NCBI GenBank assembly: GCA_018240525.1
Contig: JAFEFN010000014.1
Coordinates: 606,487-670,486, forward strand
DNA from: Pseudomonadota bacterium
GTDB lineage: Bacteria > Pseudomonadota > Gammaproteobacteria > Steroidobacterales > Steroidobacteraceae
Reading direction: 5' to 3'
Length of the DNA stretch: 64,000 nt
Notes under the pieces: generated by a model
Seen by the model: the letters and a program-made list of their open reading frames with translations, nothing else
Databases searched by the model: none
What the model was told of the DNA's origin: nothing
In this document: positions 24,781-32,814 of the stretch, piece after piece
Position numbering within the stretch: position 1 is the first letter of the stretch
Layout: the number at the start of each line of letters is the position of its first letter
Program-made: the position numbers and the translations under genes

Positions 24781-25926
24781 ATGCGATTCTCGTCCTTGTT
24801 GTTTGTCACCGCCGTATGCATCGCCGGCCTCGCCCGCGCCGCGGACGTGCCGCCGCCGCTGCCGCCGGAACACCTGAAGGTCGAGCCCCTGCCGCCGCCC
24901 GGGCCGCACTGGGTCTACGTGTTCGATGATGCCTTCTACGTGGAGACGGACGATCGGGTGTACCTGTACGACGGCGACACGCACCGTTACCTCGGCCAGA
25001 TCGACGCCGGCTACTACGCCGGCTTCAACCTGTCCCCGGATGGCAAGACCACGGCGATATCCACCACGTACTTCTCGCGCGGCAGCCGCGGCACGCGCAC
25101 GGACGTGGTCGAGCTGCACGACAACGCCACCCTGACCCCGTTGCGCGAGATCGTGCTGCCGAACAAGCGGGCGATGACGCTGCCCTCGATGTTCAACGTC
25201 GCCTACAGCCAGGACGGCCACTTCCTGTACGTCTCCTACATCACACCCGCCGCCTCCTTCGGCGTGCTCGATCCCGAGCACGCCAAGGTCCTGGGCGAGA
25301 TCGACACGGCCGGCTGCGTGGCGGTCATCCCCTCCGGGCCCAACCGCGTGTCCTCGATCTGCGAAAGCGGCCGCCTGCTGACGGTCACGCTGGATGCCGC
25401 CGGCAAGGAGAGCAGCCGCGCGATGTCGGACGCCTTCTTCGATGCCGACAAGGACCCGGTGTTCGTGCAGGGCATCCCCATGGAAGGCGGCTACACCTTC
25501 CTGTCGTTCCTCGGCGCGGTGCACGAGGTGAACTTCACCGGTGCCGCACCCAGCTTCGCGCCCCCCTGGTCGCTGGTCAGCGCCGCGGAGAAGGGCCACT
25601 GGCGCCCCGGCGGCACGCAGGTCGGCGCCATCCACCGCGGCCTGCACCGCCTGTACGTCCCCATGCACGTGGGGGTCGAGGGCAGTCACAAGGAGGGCGG
25701 CACCGAGATCTGGGTGTTCGATACGGTGACGCACCGCCGCGTGGCCCGCTGGCCGGCCGGCCCGCAGGGCTCGATCGTCGCCCTGCAGGTGACGCAGGAT
25801 GCCGCACCGGTGCTGTTCGTCACGACCGACAAGTCATCCCTGGCCGTGCTGGATGCGCTCACCGGACAGGTGCGGCACGTCGAGAAGCACTTCAGCCAGA
25901 CGCCGTGGATGATGCTCACACCTTAA
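24781..25926 (+). CDS. TTQ amine dehydrogenase, large (beta-propeller) subunit
   Basis: A 381-residue periplasmic subunit of the methylamine/aralkylamine dehydrogenase heavy-chain family (PF06433). It has a signal peptide (MRFSSLLFVTAVCIAGLARA) and a propeller with WVYVFDDAFYV, YYAGFNLSPDGKT and IWVFDTVTHRRVARW repeats. The heavy chain shapes the active site of the TTQ-bearing small subunit encoded next. GGGGAG precedes the ATG at 24781. Unlike classical mau or aau operons, no mauE or mauD homologue separates it from the small subunit gene, which begins 20 bases on. The substrate could be methylamine, aromatic amines or polyamine-derived amines; sequence alone does not decide. Confidence 0.9.
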   Translation: MRFSSLLFVTAVCIAGLARAADVPPPLPPEHLKVEPLPPPGPHWVYVFDDAFYVETDDRVYLYDGDTHRYLGQIDAGYYAGFNLSPDGKTTAISTTYFSRGSRGTRTDVVELHDNATLTPLREIVLPNKRAMTLPSMFNVAYSQDGHFLYVSYITPAASFGVLDPEHAKVLGEIDTAGCVAVIPSGPNRVSSICESGRLLTVTLDAAGKESSRAMSDAFFDADKDPVFVQGIPMEGGYTFLSFLGAVHEVNFTGAAPSFAPPWSLVSAAEKGHWRPGGTQVGAIHRGLHRLYVPMHVGVEGSHKEGGTEIWVFDTVTHRRVARWPAGPQGSIVALQVTQDAAPVLFVTTDKSSLAVLDALTGQVRHVEKHFSQTPWMMLTP

Positions 25927-25945
25927 TTTCGCACGGGGCCCGCGC

Positions 25946-26470
25946 ATGCCATCGCTAGATCAGTGGTTCGAACGTTCCTCCCGCGCGCTCGCGCAGCGCA
26001 GCTCGCGGCGCAGCCTCCTGGCAGGGCTCGGCCAGGCGCTCATGGGCGCCGCGCTGCTGCCGCTGCTGCCGATCGACCGCGCCGGCCGGGCCGAGGCCGC
26101 CGAGGGCAAGAAGGCGCAGCCGGCCGTCAACGACCCCGGCAGCTGCGATTACTGGAAGTACTGCGCGGTCGACGGCTTCCTGTGCTCGTGCTGCGGGGGC
26201 ACCTCGGCCTCCTGCCCGCCGGGCACCACGCCCTCCCCCATCACCTGGATCGGCACCTGCCACAACCCCGGGGACGGGCGCGACTACATCGTCTCGTACA
26301 ACGACTGCTGCGGTAAGACCAGCTGCGGGAACTGCGAGTGCAACCGCAACGAGCGCGAGAAGCCGACCTACCGGCCCTCGCGCAACAACGACCTGAACTG
26401 GTGCATGGCCAACGCGGACTCCAACTACCACTGCTCGGTGTCCGTGCTCCTCGGGGTCGCGGAGAAGTGA
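25946..26470 (+). CDS. TTQ amine dehydrogenase, small (quinone cofactor) subunit
   Basis: A 174-residue light chain of the methylamine/aralkylamine dehydrogenase family (PF02975). W101 (SPITWIGTC) and W152 (NDLNWCMAN) occupy the places of the two tryptophans crosslinked into TTQ. Fourteen cysteines in the mature part (for example CSCC, DCCG, CGNCEC) suit its dense disulfide network. R21-R22 in SSRRSLLAG followed by a hydrophobic stretch indicates Tat export of the unfolded-in-cytoplasm-unfriendly precursor, as for other MauA proteins. The enzyme oxidatively deaminates primary amines to aldehyde and ammonia. Its stop overlaps the start of the first cytochrome gene. Maturation by MauG-type crosslinking and MauD/E disulfide handling is expected, but those genes are not here. 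Confidence 0.93.
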   Translation: MPSLDQWFERSSRALAQRSSRRSLLAGLGQALMGAALLPLLPIDRAGRAEAAEGKKAQPAVNDPGSCDYWKYCAVDGFLCSCCGGTSASCPPGTTPSPITWIGTCHNPGDGRDYIVSYNDCCGKTSCGNCECNRNEREKPTYRPSRNNDLNWCMANADSNYHCSVSVLLGVAEK

Positions 26471-26961
26471 GTCGCGGCAGCCGCGGTCGCCGCATCGCCC
26501 TGGCTGCCGGGGCGCTGCTCGCCGCCGGCAGCGTCGCGGCCACCGATGCGCCCGCGCCCGCCTATGCCGAGGGCGCCAAGGCCTTCCAGGCCAACTGCGC
26601 GGTCTGCCACGGGGCCGCCGGCGCCGGCATCCCCTCGCTGGCACCGCCCCTGCTGTCCTACCCCGCCCGCTACGCCGCCAGCGCCGAAGGCCGGCGGCAG
26701 CTGGCGATGACGGTGCTGAACGGCCTCTACGGGGAGATCACCGTCGAGGGCAAGCACTACGATTTCCGCATGCCCTCATTCTCGACCCTGGACGATGCGA
26801 CCCTCGCCGCGGTGCTCAATTTCGTCGTCTTCGACCTTGCCCATGCGGCGGGCGACACCAAGCCGCTGACGGGCGAGGAGATCGCGGCGGAGCGCGCGCA
26901 TCCGCTCGACGGCGCGGCGGTGCGTGAGCACCGCAAGAGCCTCGTACCGGCCGGCGACTGA
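26467..26961 (+). CDS. exported monoheme cytochrome c (first of pair)
   Basis: A 164-residue cytochrome with a twin-arginine-like but probably Sec signal (RGRRIALAAGALLAAGSVAA) and one haem site CAVCH at 44-48. A methionine-containing stretch (YDFRMPSFSTLDD) provides a likely axial ligand. GTG at 26467 overlaps the stop of the small dehydrogenase subunit as GTGA, so expression is coupled to the enzyme. It is the natural candidate for accepting electrons from TTQ in place of the amicyanin or azurin found in other systems (inference). Confidence 0.87.
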   Translation: MSRGSRGRRIALAAGALLAAGSVAATDAPAPAYAEGAKAFQANCAVCHGAAGAGIPSLAPPLLSYPARYAASAEGRRQLAMTVLNGLYGEITVEGKHYDFRMPSFSTLDDATLAAVLNFVVFDLAHAAGDTKPLTGEEIAAERAHPLDGAAVREHRKSLVPAGD

Positions 26962-26963
26962 GC

Positions 26964-27398
26964 GTGCTGCGGGCAGCTGCGGTTGCACTCGCGATGCTGG
27001 CGACAGCGGGCCTGGCCGCGGTGGCGCGGGCGAGCCCCGCGCAGGACTACATGCTCTACTGCATGGGCTGCCACGGCGAGGAAGGCAAGGGAGTTCCCGG
27101 CAAGGTGCCGCAGCTGGCCGGCTCGGTGGCCCGCTTCATGCGCACGCCCCAGGGCCGCAACTACATCCTGCGGGTTCCCGGGGCCGCCAACTCGGCCCTG
27201 AGCGATGCCCAGATCGCCGCGGTGCTCAACTGGCTGGCGGCGCGCGATGCCGCCGCGGGCGAAGTGCCCGCGCGGCCCTTCACCACCGCCGAGGTCGCCG
27301 GCGTGCGGCATACTCCCCTGACCAGCGTGCTGGCCACGCGCCACGAAGTGGTCGCAGCACTCGCGGCCACCGGCCCCGCGCCCCCGCAGGAGTACTGA
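26964..27398 (+). CDS. exported monoheme cytochrome c (second of pair)
   Basis: A 144-residue cytochrome with a signal peptide and haem site CMGCH at 33-37 (YCMGCHGEEGKGVPGKVPQLAG). A possible axial methionine is in ARFMRTP. GTG at 26964 starts 2 bases after the preceding cytochrome gene, and its stop overlaps the amidohydrolase ATG. Together the pair could pass electrons from the amine dehydrogenase to a terminal oxidase. It is shorter than the first cytochrome and not closely similar, so this is not a simple recent duplication. Confidence 0.87.
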   Translation: MLRAAAVALAMLATAGLAAVARASPAQDYMLYCMGCHGEEGKGVPGKVPQLAGSVARFMRTPQGRNYILRVPGAANSALSDAQIAAVLNWLAARDAAAGEVPARPFTTAEVAGVRHTPLTSVLATRHEVVAALAATGPAPPQEY

Positions 27399-29413
27399 TG
27401 CCATCCTTCACGCCCGTCGCTACGTTCGCGGTCTCGGCCGCGCTGTGCGCCGCCGCGGTCACCGCGGCGCCGGCGCCGGCAGACCTGGTCCTGCGCGAGG
27501 CCAAGGTCTATACCGTCGACAAGAACAGGAGTGTCGCCGAGGCACTCGCGGTCAAGGACGGGCGGCTGGTGTTCGTCGGCAGCAATGCCGCTGCCAAGGC
27601 CTTCATCGGGTCGGCCACCCGCGTCGAGTCCGCCGGCGGGCGGCTGGTGCTGCCGGGCCTGGTCGATGCCCACATCCACCCGGTGGACATCGCAGACCTG
27701 GACGTCTGCACCCTCGATGACCGCGTCGTCACGCTCGCCGAGCTCACGCAGTTCGTCTCGCAGTGCCTCAGCCACTTCAAGACCCCGCCGGGCGGTCGCC
27801 TGACCGTCTACCAGTGGAACTACGCGGTCGGCAACCAGCCGGACCCCAGGCACCGCACGCTGCGCGCCGCGCTGGATGCCGCCTCCACGACCCAGCAGAT
27901 CCAGCTGCTCGGGGATGACGGCCACCACAGCGCCTTCAACAGCCTGGCACTCGCGCAGGCGAAGGACCGCGCCGGCAAGGTCGTCGGCCTGAGCAAGGCG
28001 ACCCTCGCGGGCGAGTTCGCCGCCTACCGCTCCTTCGTCGGCGTCGACGAGAACGGCGAGCCGAACGGGGCGGTCAACGAGGACGTGCGCTACTTCATCA
28101 ACAAGGACAGCGAGTACTACCTGGCGCTGGAGGAGGTACTCAAGGTCCCGGAGCGCATCACGCAGCGCCTGAGCAGCGCCGGCATCACCGCGGTGCTCGA
28201 TGCCATGGCCTCCCCGGAGGGCATGCCGGTCTACGACAAGCTGGTGGCGAGCGGCAACCTGCACGCGCGGGTGACGCTCGCCCAGTTCTTCAATCCCATG
28301 GAGAACCTCGACGCCGACGGCAAGGTCGACTACGACGCCATCGTGGCCCGCGCGAACACCATCCGCGCCAAGTACGCCGGCAGCCCGCTGATCCGCGCGG
28401 ACGTGGTGAAGATCTTCGCCGACGGCGGCATCGAGGGTAACCCGCTGGCCGTGCCGCCGACCCTGCCCGATGGCGCGGTGCTCAGGCCCTTCCTGCAGCC
28501 GATCTTCGGGATCGACCCCGGCGGCCGCGCGACCGTGACCGGTTACGTCGACACCGCGACCCCGCTGTGCGCCGAGGTGCGCGAGCACCCCGACAAGTTC
28601 GCCTCCGCGCAGCAGATCGGGGACTTCATCAAGGTGCACGGGTACCACCCGGGCCAGTGCACCATCTCCTCCGGCAAGCTGCAGAACGAGCGCGAGGTCA
28701 TCCTCGAGTACGCCCGGCGCATGCACCTGGCCGGCTACAGCCTGCACATCCACACCATCGGCGACCGCGCGGCCCGCACGGCGATCGATGCGATCGAGGC
28801 GGCGCGCGCGGCCGATGGCAATACCGAGACGCGCGATGCGCTCGCCCACCTGCAGCTGGCCGACCCTGCCGACGTGGCGCGCATCGGCCGCGACCACCTC
28901 TTCGTCGCCTTCACTTACGCATGGATGTCTGCCGAGCCGGAGTATGACCTCATGGTCATCCCGTTCCTGCAGCAGGTCCACGGCAACTCCATGGCCGCCC
29001 TGCACCCGCCCGGCTCCTTCTACGACAACAACGCCTACCCGGTGCGCGCGGTCAAGGCTGCCGGGGGCATCCTCGCGGCCGGCTCGGATGCCCCGGTGGA
29101 CACGCGCGACCCGCGGCCGTTCATCAACATGGCCCTCGCGGTCACCCGGCGCCTGCCCGCGCAGGCCCCGCTCGGGCCGCAGCAGGCGATCACGCTGCCC
29201 GAGGTGATCGAGGCCTACACCATGGGCGGCGCGCAGATGCTGGCCATCGACCAGGAGGCCGGCTCGCTCGAGGTCGGCAAGTCGGCCGACTTCATCGTGC
29301 TCGACCGCGACATCCTTGCCCTCGCCGCGAACGGCCACCCCGAGTCGGTCGCCGAGGCGCACGTGGTCTCGACCTGGTTCCAGGGCAAGGAGGTCTACAA
29401 GAAGGGGCGCTAG
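27398..29413 (+). CDS. exported YtcJ-like metal-dependent amidohydrolase
   Basis: A 671-residue amidohydrolase-3 family (PF07969) enzyme. The signal peptide is about residues 1-24. Metal ligands are visible in DAHIHPVD (H92, H94), HIHTIGDRA and the late GSDAPVDTRDP aspartate. Relatives are exported or cytoplasmic hydrolases of amides and cyclic or formyl substrates; most have no assigned substrate. It is the last gene of the TTQ operon, its ATG overlapping the cytochrome stop. A plausible job is releasing a free amine from an N-acylated precursor before oxidation, which is inference. It converges on the spermidine-dehydrogenase-like gene 11 bases away. Confidence 0.87.
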   Translation: MPSFTPVATFAVSAALCAAAVTAAPAPADLVLREAKVYTVDKNRSVAEALAVKDGRLVFVGSNAAAKAFIGSATRVESAGGRLVLPGLVDAHIHPVDIADLDVCTLDDRVVTLAELTQFVSQCLSHFKTPPGGRLTVYQWNYAVGNQPDPRHRTLRAALDAASTTQQIQLLGDDGHHSAFNSLALAQAKDRAGKVVGLSKATLAGEFAAYRSFVGVDENGEPNGAVNEDVRYFINKDSEYYLALEEVLKVPERITQRLSSAGITAVLDAMASPEGMPVYDKLVASGNLHARVTLAQFFNPMENLDADGKVDYDAIVARANTIRAKYAGSPLIRADVVKIFADGGIEGNPLAVPPTLPDGAVLRPFLQPIFGIDPGGRATVTGYVDTATPLCAEVREHPDKFASAQQIGDFIKVHGYHPGQCTISSGKLQNEREVILEYARRMHLAGYSLHIHTIGDRAARTAIDAIEAARAADGNTETRDALAHLQLADPADVARIGRDHLFVAFTYAWMSAEPEYDLMVIPFLQQVHGNSMAALHPPGSFYDNNAYPVRAVKAAGGILAAGSDAPVDTRDPRPFINMALAVTRRLPAQAPLGPQQAITLPEVIEAYTMGGAQMLAIDQEAGSLEVGKSADFIVLDRDILALAANGHPESVAEAHVVSTWFQGKEVYKKGR

Positions 29414-29424
29414 CGGCGGCCGCT

Positions 29425-31380
29425 TCAGCCGCTCAGCAGCTCCCCGACCGCGCGCGCGGCCTGGTCGATCGCCCCGTCGGTGTAGCCGTAGGCGCCCGAG
29501 TCGGCGTTGGCGATCGCGATGTTGCCGAAGCGGGCCCGGCCGATGACGTGCGGCCGCTGTGCCTCCGGCACCAGCGGCTCGAACAGCGGGTTGAACTCGG
29601 GCGTGTAGCCGTGCGGCCAGCGGTTCACCGTGAGCGCCTCGATGTCGCGCGCCGCATCGAAGCCGCCGGGTCCGAAGATGCGCTGCAGCTCCCCGCGGGT
29701 CTGCCTCTCGAAGGCCTCGAACGAGGTCCCCAGCAGCTCGGCACGGCCGGCCTTGTTCTGCTCGTGCTCGGGCAGGCCCGGGCGGCAGGGCGTGCGCAGC
29801 ATGTGCAGCAGCGTCGGCTGATCCGGCGTGCGCGCGGTGTGGTAGTCGCCGAGGTCCACCTTCTGGTTCAGCCACATGTTCGGGTAGTACGAACCGGGCG
29901 CGTAGACGGTGTAGACGCCGAGCTTCACGAAGGGCTGCCAGTTGCGCAGCGCGACGCTGGTGTAGACCAGGGGCGCCTTCACCAGCAGGTGCAGCGCGGC
30001 CTTCTGCGCCTCGGGCAGCTCCGGGCACAGGTACGGGATCATCATGTTCCACGAGGCCAGCACGCAGTGCCTGGCGCGCACCTTCGCGGCCGCCCCGCCG
30101 CGCACGTAGGTCACCTCGACCCCGGTGGGGCGCGCGGCGCCACCCTGGTTGCGCACGTTGACGACCGTGCTGTTCAGGCGGATGCGGACCGGCTGGTCCG
30201 GCCGGTCGAGCCGGCTGTAGTCCGCCGGCGCGGTGACGATGTCCTCCGCGCTGTGGCCGGGGATGGCGGCGGGGATGAGCCGCCGCACCAGCAGGCGCGC
30301 GAAGGTCGCATTGCCGTCGGGGAAGTGGAACTTGGGCGAGCCGCCGTACTGCAGGTAGCCGGACGGGGTCGTGCCCATGCGCGCGATCACGCCCTTGGGC
30401 AGCTTCATGCCATCGAAGCCGGGCAGCCCCCAGGCCCAGCCATCCAGCGCCGAGACCGCATCGATCCCGACGGCGAACTCCCCATGCGTGCTCGCCTGGT
30501 AGAAGGCGACGGTGGGCTCATCGACCTTGACCAGCTCGCGCAGGAAGTCGCGGTAGCTCATGCGCGAGAGACGATCCTTCTTCTCCCCGGCGCTCAGCCC
30601 CGGGAGGAAGTCGGCCCTGCCCTCCTCCACCCGGGCGATGTCCGCGCGCGTGCGTGCCGCGAGCGGTGCATCGCGCAGCAGCTTGCGCATGGGCACATCG
30701 TCCATGCCCACCACCAGGTGGTCGGCCCCGAAGGTCTCGGCATCGAAGAACGCCCCGGTCTTCAGCCCGAGGCCCTGGTAGAAACCGCGGTCCTCGGCCT
30801 TGCGGGCGATGAGGGCGCGCACGTCGACGCCGAGTTCCCTGAGCAGCCCGTCCGCGGTGGCGCTGTAGGGATGCGGGCTGTCCACCTCGAGGGTGCCGCC
30901 GTTGAGCAGCTGGATGCGCCCGCCGAGCTCGAACTCGTTGCGCTTGGCGTGGCCGCCGAAGTCGTCGTGGTTCTCCAGGAGCAGGATGCGCTGGCCGTGC
31001 CCGCCGCGCGCCTGGTAGAAGTGCGCGGCGGCAAGACCGCTGATGCCGGCGCCGACGATCACCAGGTCGTAGTCCTCCGTCTCCCCGGCAGCCGCGGGCA
31101 GCGGCGCGCCATCGCGCAGCGCGTGGCCGGCCTCGAACGAACCCGGGTGCGAGCCGCGCAGGCCCGTCAGGCGCGGCGGGTAGTAGCCCGGCGCATCCTG
31201 GGCAGCCCCGGCAGCCTCCCCCGCCCACGCCCCGGTGAGCCACCCGGGCGTGAGCAGCCCGGCGGTCCCCACCAGCGCCCCCTGCAGGAAGTCGCGGCGC
31301 GGGATGTCGCGCCCCAACCCCAGGGCCTTGCCCGCATCGCCCCTCGGCGAGGTGCCGGCCGGCGATTTGCCGCGCGCCAC
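29425..31380 (-). CDS. Tat-exported FAD-dependent spermidine-dehydrogenase-like oxidoreductase
   Basis: A 651-residue flavoprotein with twin arginines R28-R29 (GRDIPRRDFLQGALVG) for Tat export of a folded enzyme. The dinucleotide motif YDLVIVGAGISGLAAAHFY has GxGxxG at 110-115. The remainder (NGGTLEVDSPHPYSATA, SGAYGYTDGAIDQA) matches the spermidine dehydrogenase/amine oxidase group, which cleaves spermidine to diaminopropane and an aminobutanal in the periplasm. The only start before the Tat motif is GTG at 31378-31380; its ribosome site is weak. It follows the permease gene by 2 bases and is probably translated from the same mRNA. The active-site assignment to spermidine is by family resemblance only. 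Confidence 0.82.
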   Translation of the reverse strand: MARGKSPAGTSPRGDAGKALGLGRDIPRRDFLQGALVGTAGLLTPGWLTGAWAGEAAGAAQDAPGYYPPRLTGLRGSHPGSFEAGHALRDGAPLPAAAGETEDYDLVIVGAGISGLAAAHFYQARGGHGQRILLLENHDDFGGHAKRNEFELGGRIQLLNGGTLEVDSPHPYSATADGLLRELGVDVRALIARKAEDRGFYQGLGLKTGAFFDAETFGADHLVVGMDDVPMRKLLRDAPLAARTRADIARVEEGRADFLPGLSAGEKKDRLSRMSYRDFLRELVKVDEPTVAFYQASTHGEFAVGIDAVSALDGWAWGLPGFDGMKLPKGVIARMGTTPSGYLQYGGSPKFHFPDGNATFARLLVRRLIPAAIPGHSAEDIVTAPADYSRLDRPDQPVRIRLNSTVVNVRNQGGAARPTGVEVTYVRGGAAAKVRARHCVLASWNMMIPYLCPELPEAQKAALHLLVKAPLVYTSVALRNWQPFVKLGVYTVYAPGSYYPNMWLNQKVDLGDYHTARTPDQPTLLHMLRTPCRPGLPEHEQNKAGRAELLGTSFEAFERQTRGELQRIFGPGGFDAARDIEALTVNRWPHGYTPEFNPLFEPLVPEAQRPHVIGRARFGNIAIANADSGAYGYTDGAIDQAARAVGELLSG

Positions 31381-31382
31381 GG

Positions 31383-32759
31383 TCAGGAGCCGCGCGCGTG
31401 CGTGACTGCGGCCGCCGCGCGCGCGCGGCGGCGCGCATCCACCACCAGGAAGGCGCCCACGGCGATGGCGAAGGACAGCCCGCTGGCACGCAGCTCGTCG
31501 CGCATCTCGGCGGTGAGCGCCATGGCCACCAGCACCGCGCCCATGCCGGCCAGGGCGAGGTAGTTGGCCCAGGGGAACCACCACATCTGCAGCGCCGGGG
31601 CCGGCGCGCCGCTTGCCTCGCGGGCCCGGCGCACGCGCAGGTGCGCCACCGCGGTCATCATGTAGACGAAGACCATGAGGGCGCCGGAGGCGTTCACCAG
31701 GAACGTGAACACGCCCTGCGCGGAACGGGTCGCCGCCAGGATCCCCAGGACGCCCGCGAGGCTGCCCATCCACACCGAGCGCGTCGGGACCTTGCGGGCA
31801 TTCACCTGCACCAGCCACTGCGGGGCATCGCCCCGCTCGGCCAGCACGAACAGCACGCGCGAGCAGACGTAGAAGGCCGAGTTCAGGCAGGACAGGACCG
31901 CGGTGAGGATGATGACGCTCATGGCAAGGCTCGCCCAGCCGAAGTGCATGGTGGTGAGCGCGAGCGTGAACGGGGACTCCCCGGAGCGGACCTGCACCCA
32001 CGGCACGACCGCGACGATCAGCAGGATGGAGCCTACGTAGAAGGTGAGGATGCGCACGATGACCGTGGTGCTCATGCGCGCGACCGCGCGCGCCGGCTCC
32101 TGCGACTCGGCCGCGGCGATGGTGGTGATCTCCGCGCCGGTGAGCGAGAAGTACACCGTCACCGCCCCGGAGAGCACGGCAATCCAGCCCTTGGCGGCAA
32201 AGCCACCGTACTGGGTGAGGTTGCCGAAGGTCGGCCCGGTGCCGGAGGTGATGCCGAAGGCGAAGGCGGCGGCCAGGCAGATGAAGGCGATGATGGCGGC
32301 CACCTTGATCGAGGCGAACCAGAACTCGAACTCGCCGTACGAGCGCGCCGACATGAGGTTCACGCCGGTCATCACCGCCATGAGGCCGAGCCCGACCCAC
32401 AGCGGCGGCAGGCCGGTCCAGCCATGCACGATGTTGGCACCGGCGATCGCCTCGGCCGGCACCACGATCATCCAGAAGTACCAGTACAGCCACCCGGCGA
32501 CGAAGCCGCCCCAGTTTCCGAGGCCCTCGCGCACGAACTCGGTGAAGGAGCGGATCGTCGGCACGGTCAGGGCCATCTCCCCGAGCATGCGCATCACCAG
32601 CAGCACCAGGGTGCCGGTGATGAGGTAGCTGACGACGATCGCCGGCCCGGTCGCGGCGATCGCCGCGGAGCTGCTCACGAACAGTCCGGCGCCGATCACG
32701 CCGCCGATCGAGATCATCGCGATGTGGCGCGGCTTGAGGGAACGGCTCAACTCGGGCAT
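31383..32759 (-). CDS. GABA/proline-type amino acid permease (APC family)
   Basis: A 458-residue membrane protein with about twelve hydrophobic helices and the amino acid permease signature SIGGVIGAGLFVSSSAAIAATGPA near the N-terminus, plus AGWLYWYFWMIVVPAEAIAGA. It resembles GabP and ProY, cation-coupled importers of GABA and related amino acids. Coupled to the spermidine-dehydrogenase-like gene, it could import a 4-carbon amino acid formed from polyamine breakdown (inference). The ATG (32757-32759) is preceded by AAGGATGAGC. Confidence 0.88.
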   Translation of the reverse strand: MPELSRSLKPRHIAMISIGGVIGAGLFVSSSAAIAATGPAIVVSYLITGTLVLLVMRMLGEMALTVPTIRSFTEFVREGLGNWGGFVAGWLYWYFWMIVVPAEAIAGANIVHGWTGLPPLWVGLGLMAVMTGVNLMSARSYGEFEFWFASIKVAAIIAFICLAAAFAFGITSGTGPTFGNLTQYGGFAAKGWIAVLSGAVTVYFSLTGAEITTIAAAESQEPARAVARMSTTVIVRILTFYVGSILLIVAVVPWVQVRSGESPFTLALTTMHFGWASLAMSVIILTAVLSCLNSAFYVCSRVLFVLAERGDAPQWLVQVNARKVPTRSVWMGSLAGVLGILAATRSAQGVFTFLVNASGALMVFVYMMTAVAHLRVRRAREASGAPAPALQMWWFPWANYLALAGMGAVLVAMALTAEMRDELRASGLSFAIAVGAFLVVDARRRARAAAAVTHARGS

Positions 32760-32814
32760 GTGCTCATCCTTCGGCAGGCTCGGTTCGTTCGCGGTGACGC
32801 CGGCCGCGCGCCGG

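Noticed and set aside
26338..26466. Upstream extension of the first cytochrome frame
   Set aside because: It overlaps the TTQ small subunit in another frame; the signal peptide begins at the GTG at 26467.
29407..29436. Hairpin between the amidohydrolase and the spermidine-dehydrogenase-like gene
   Set aside because: Short AGCGGC/GCCGCT repeats could pair but lie within or beside stop codons, with no T tract.
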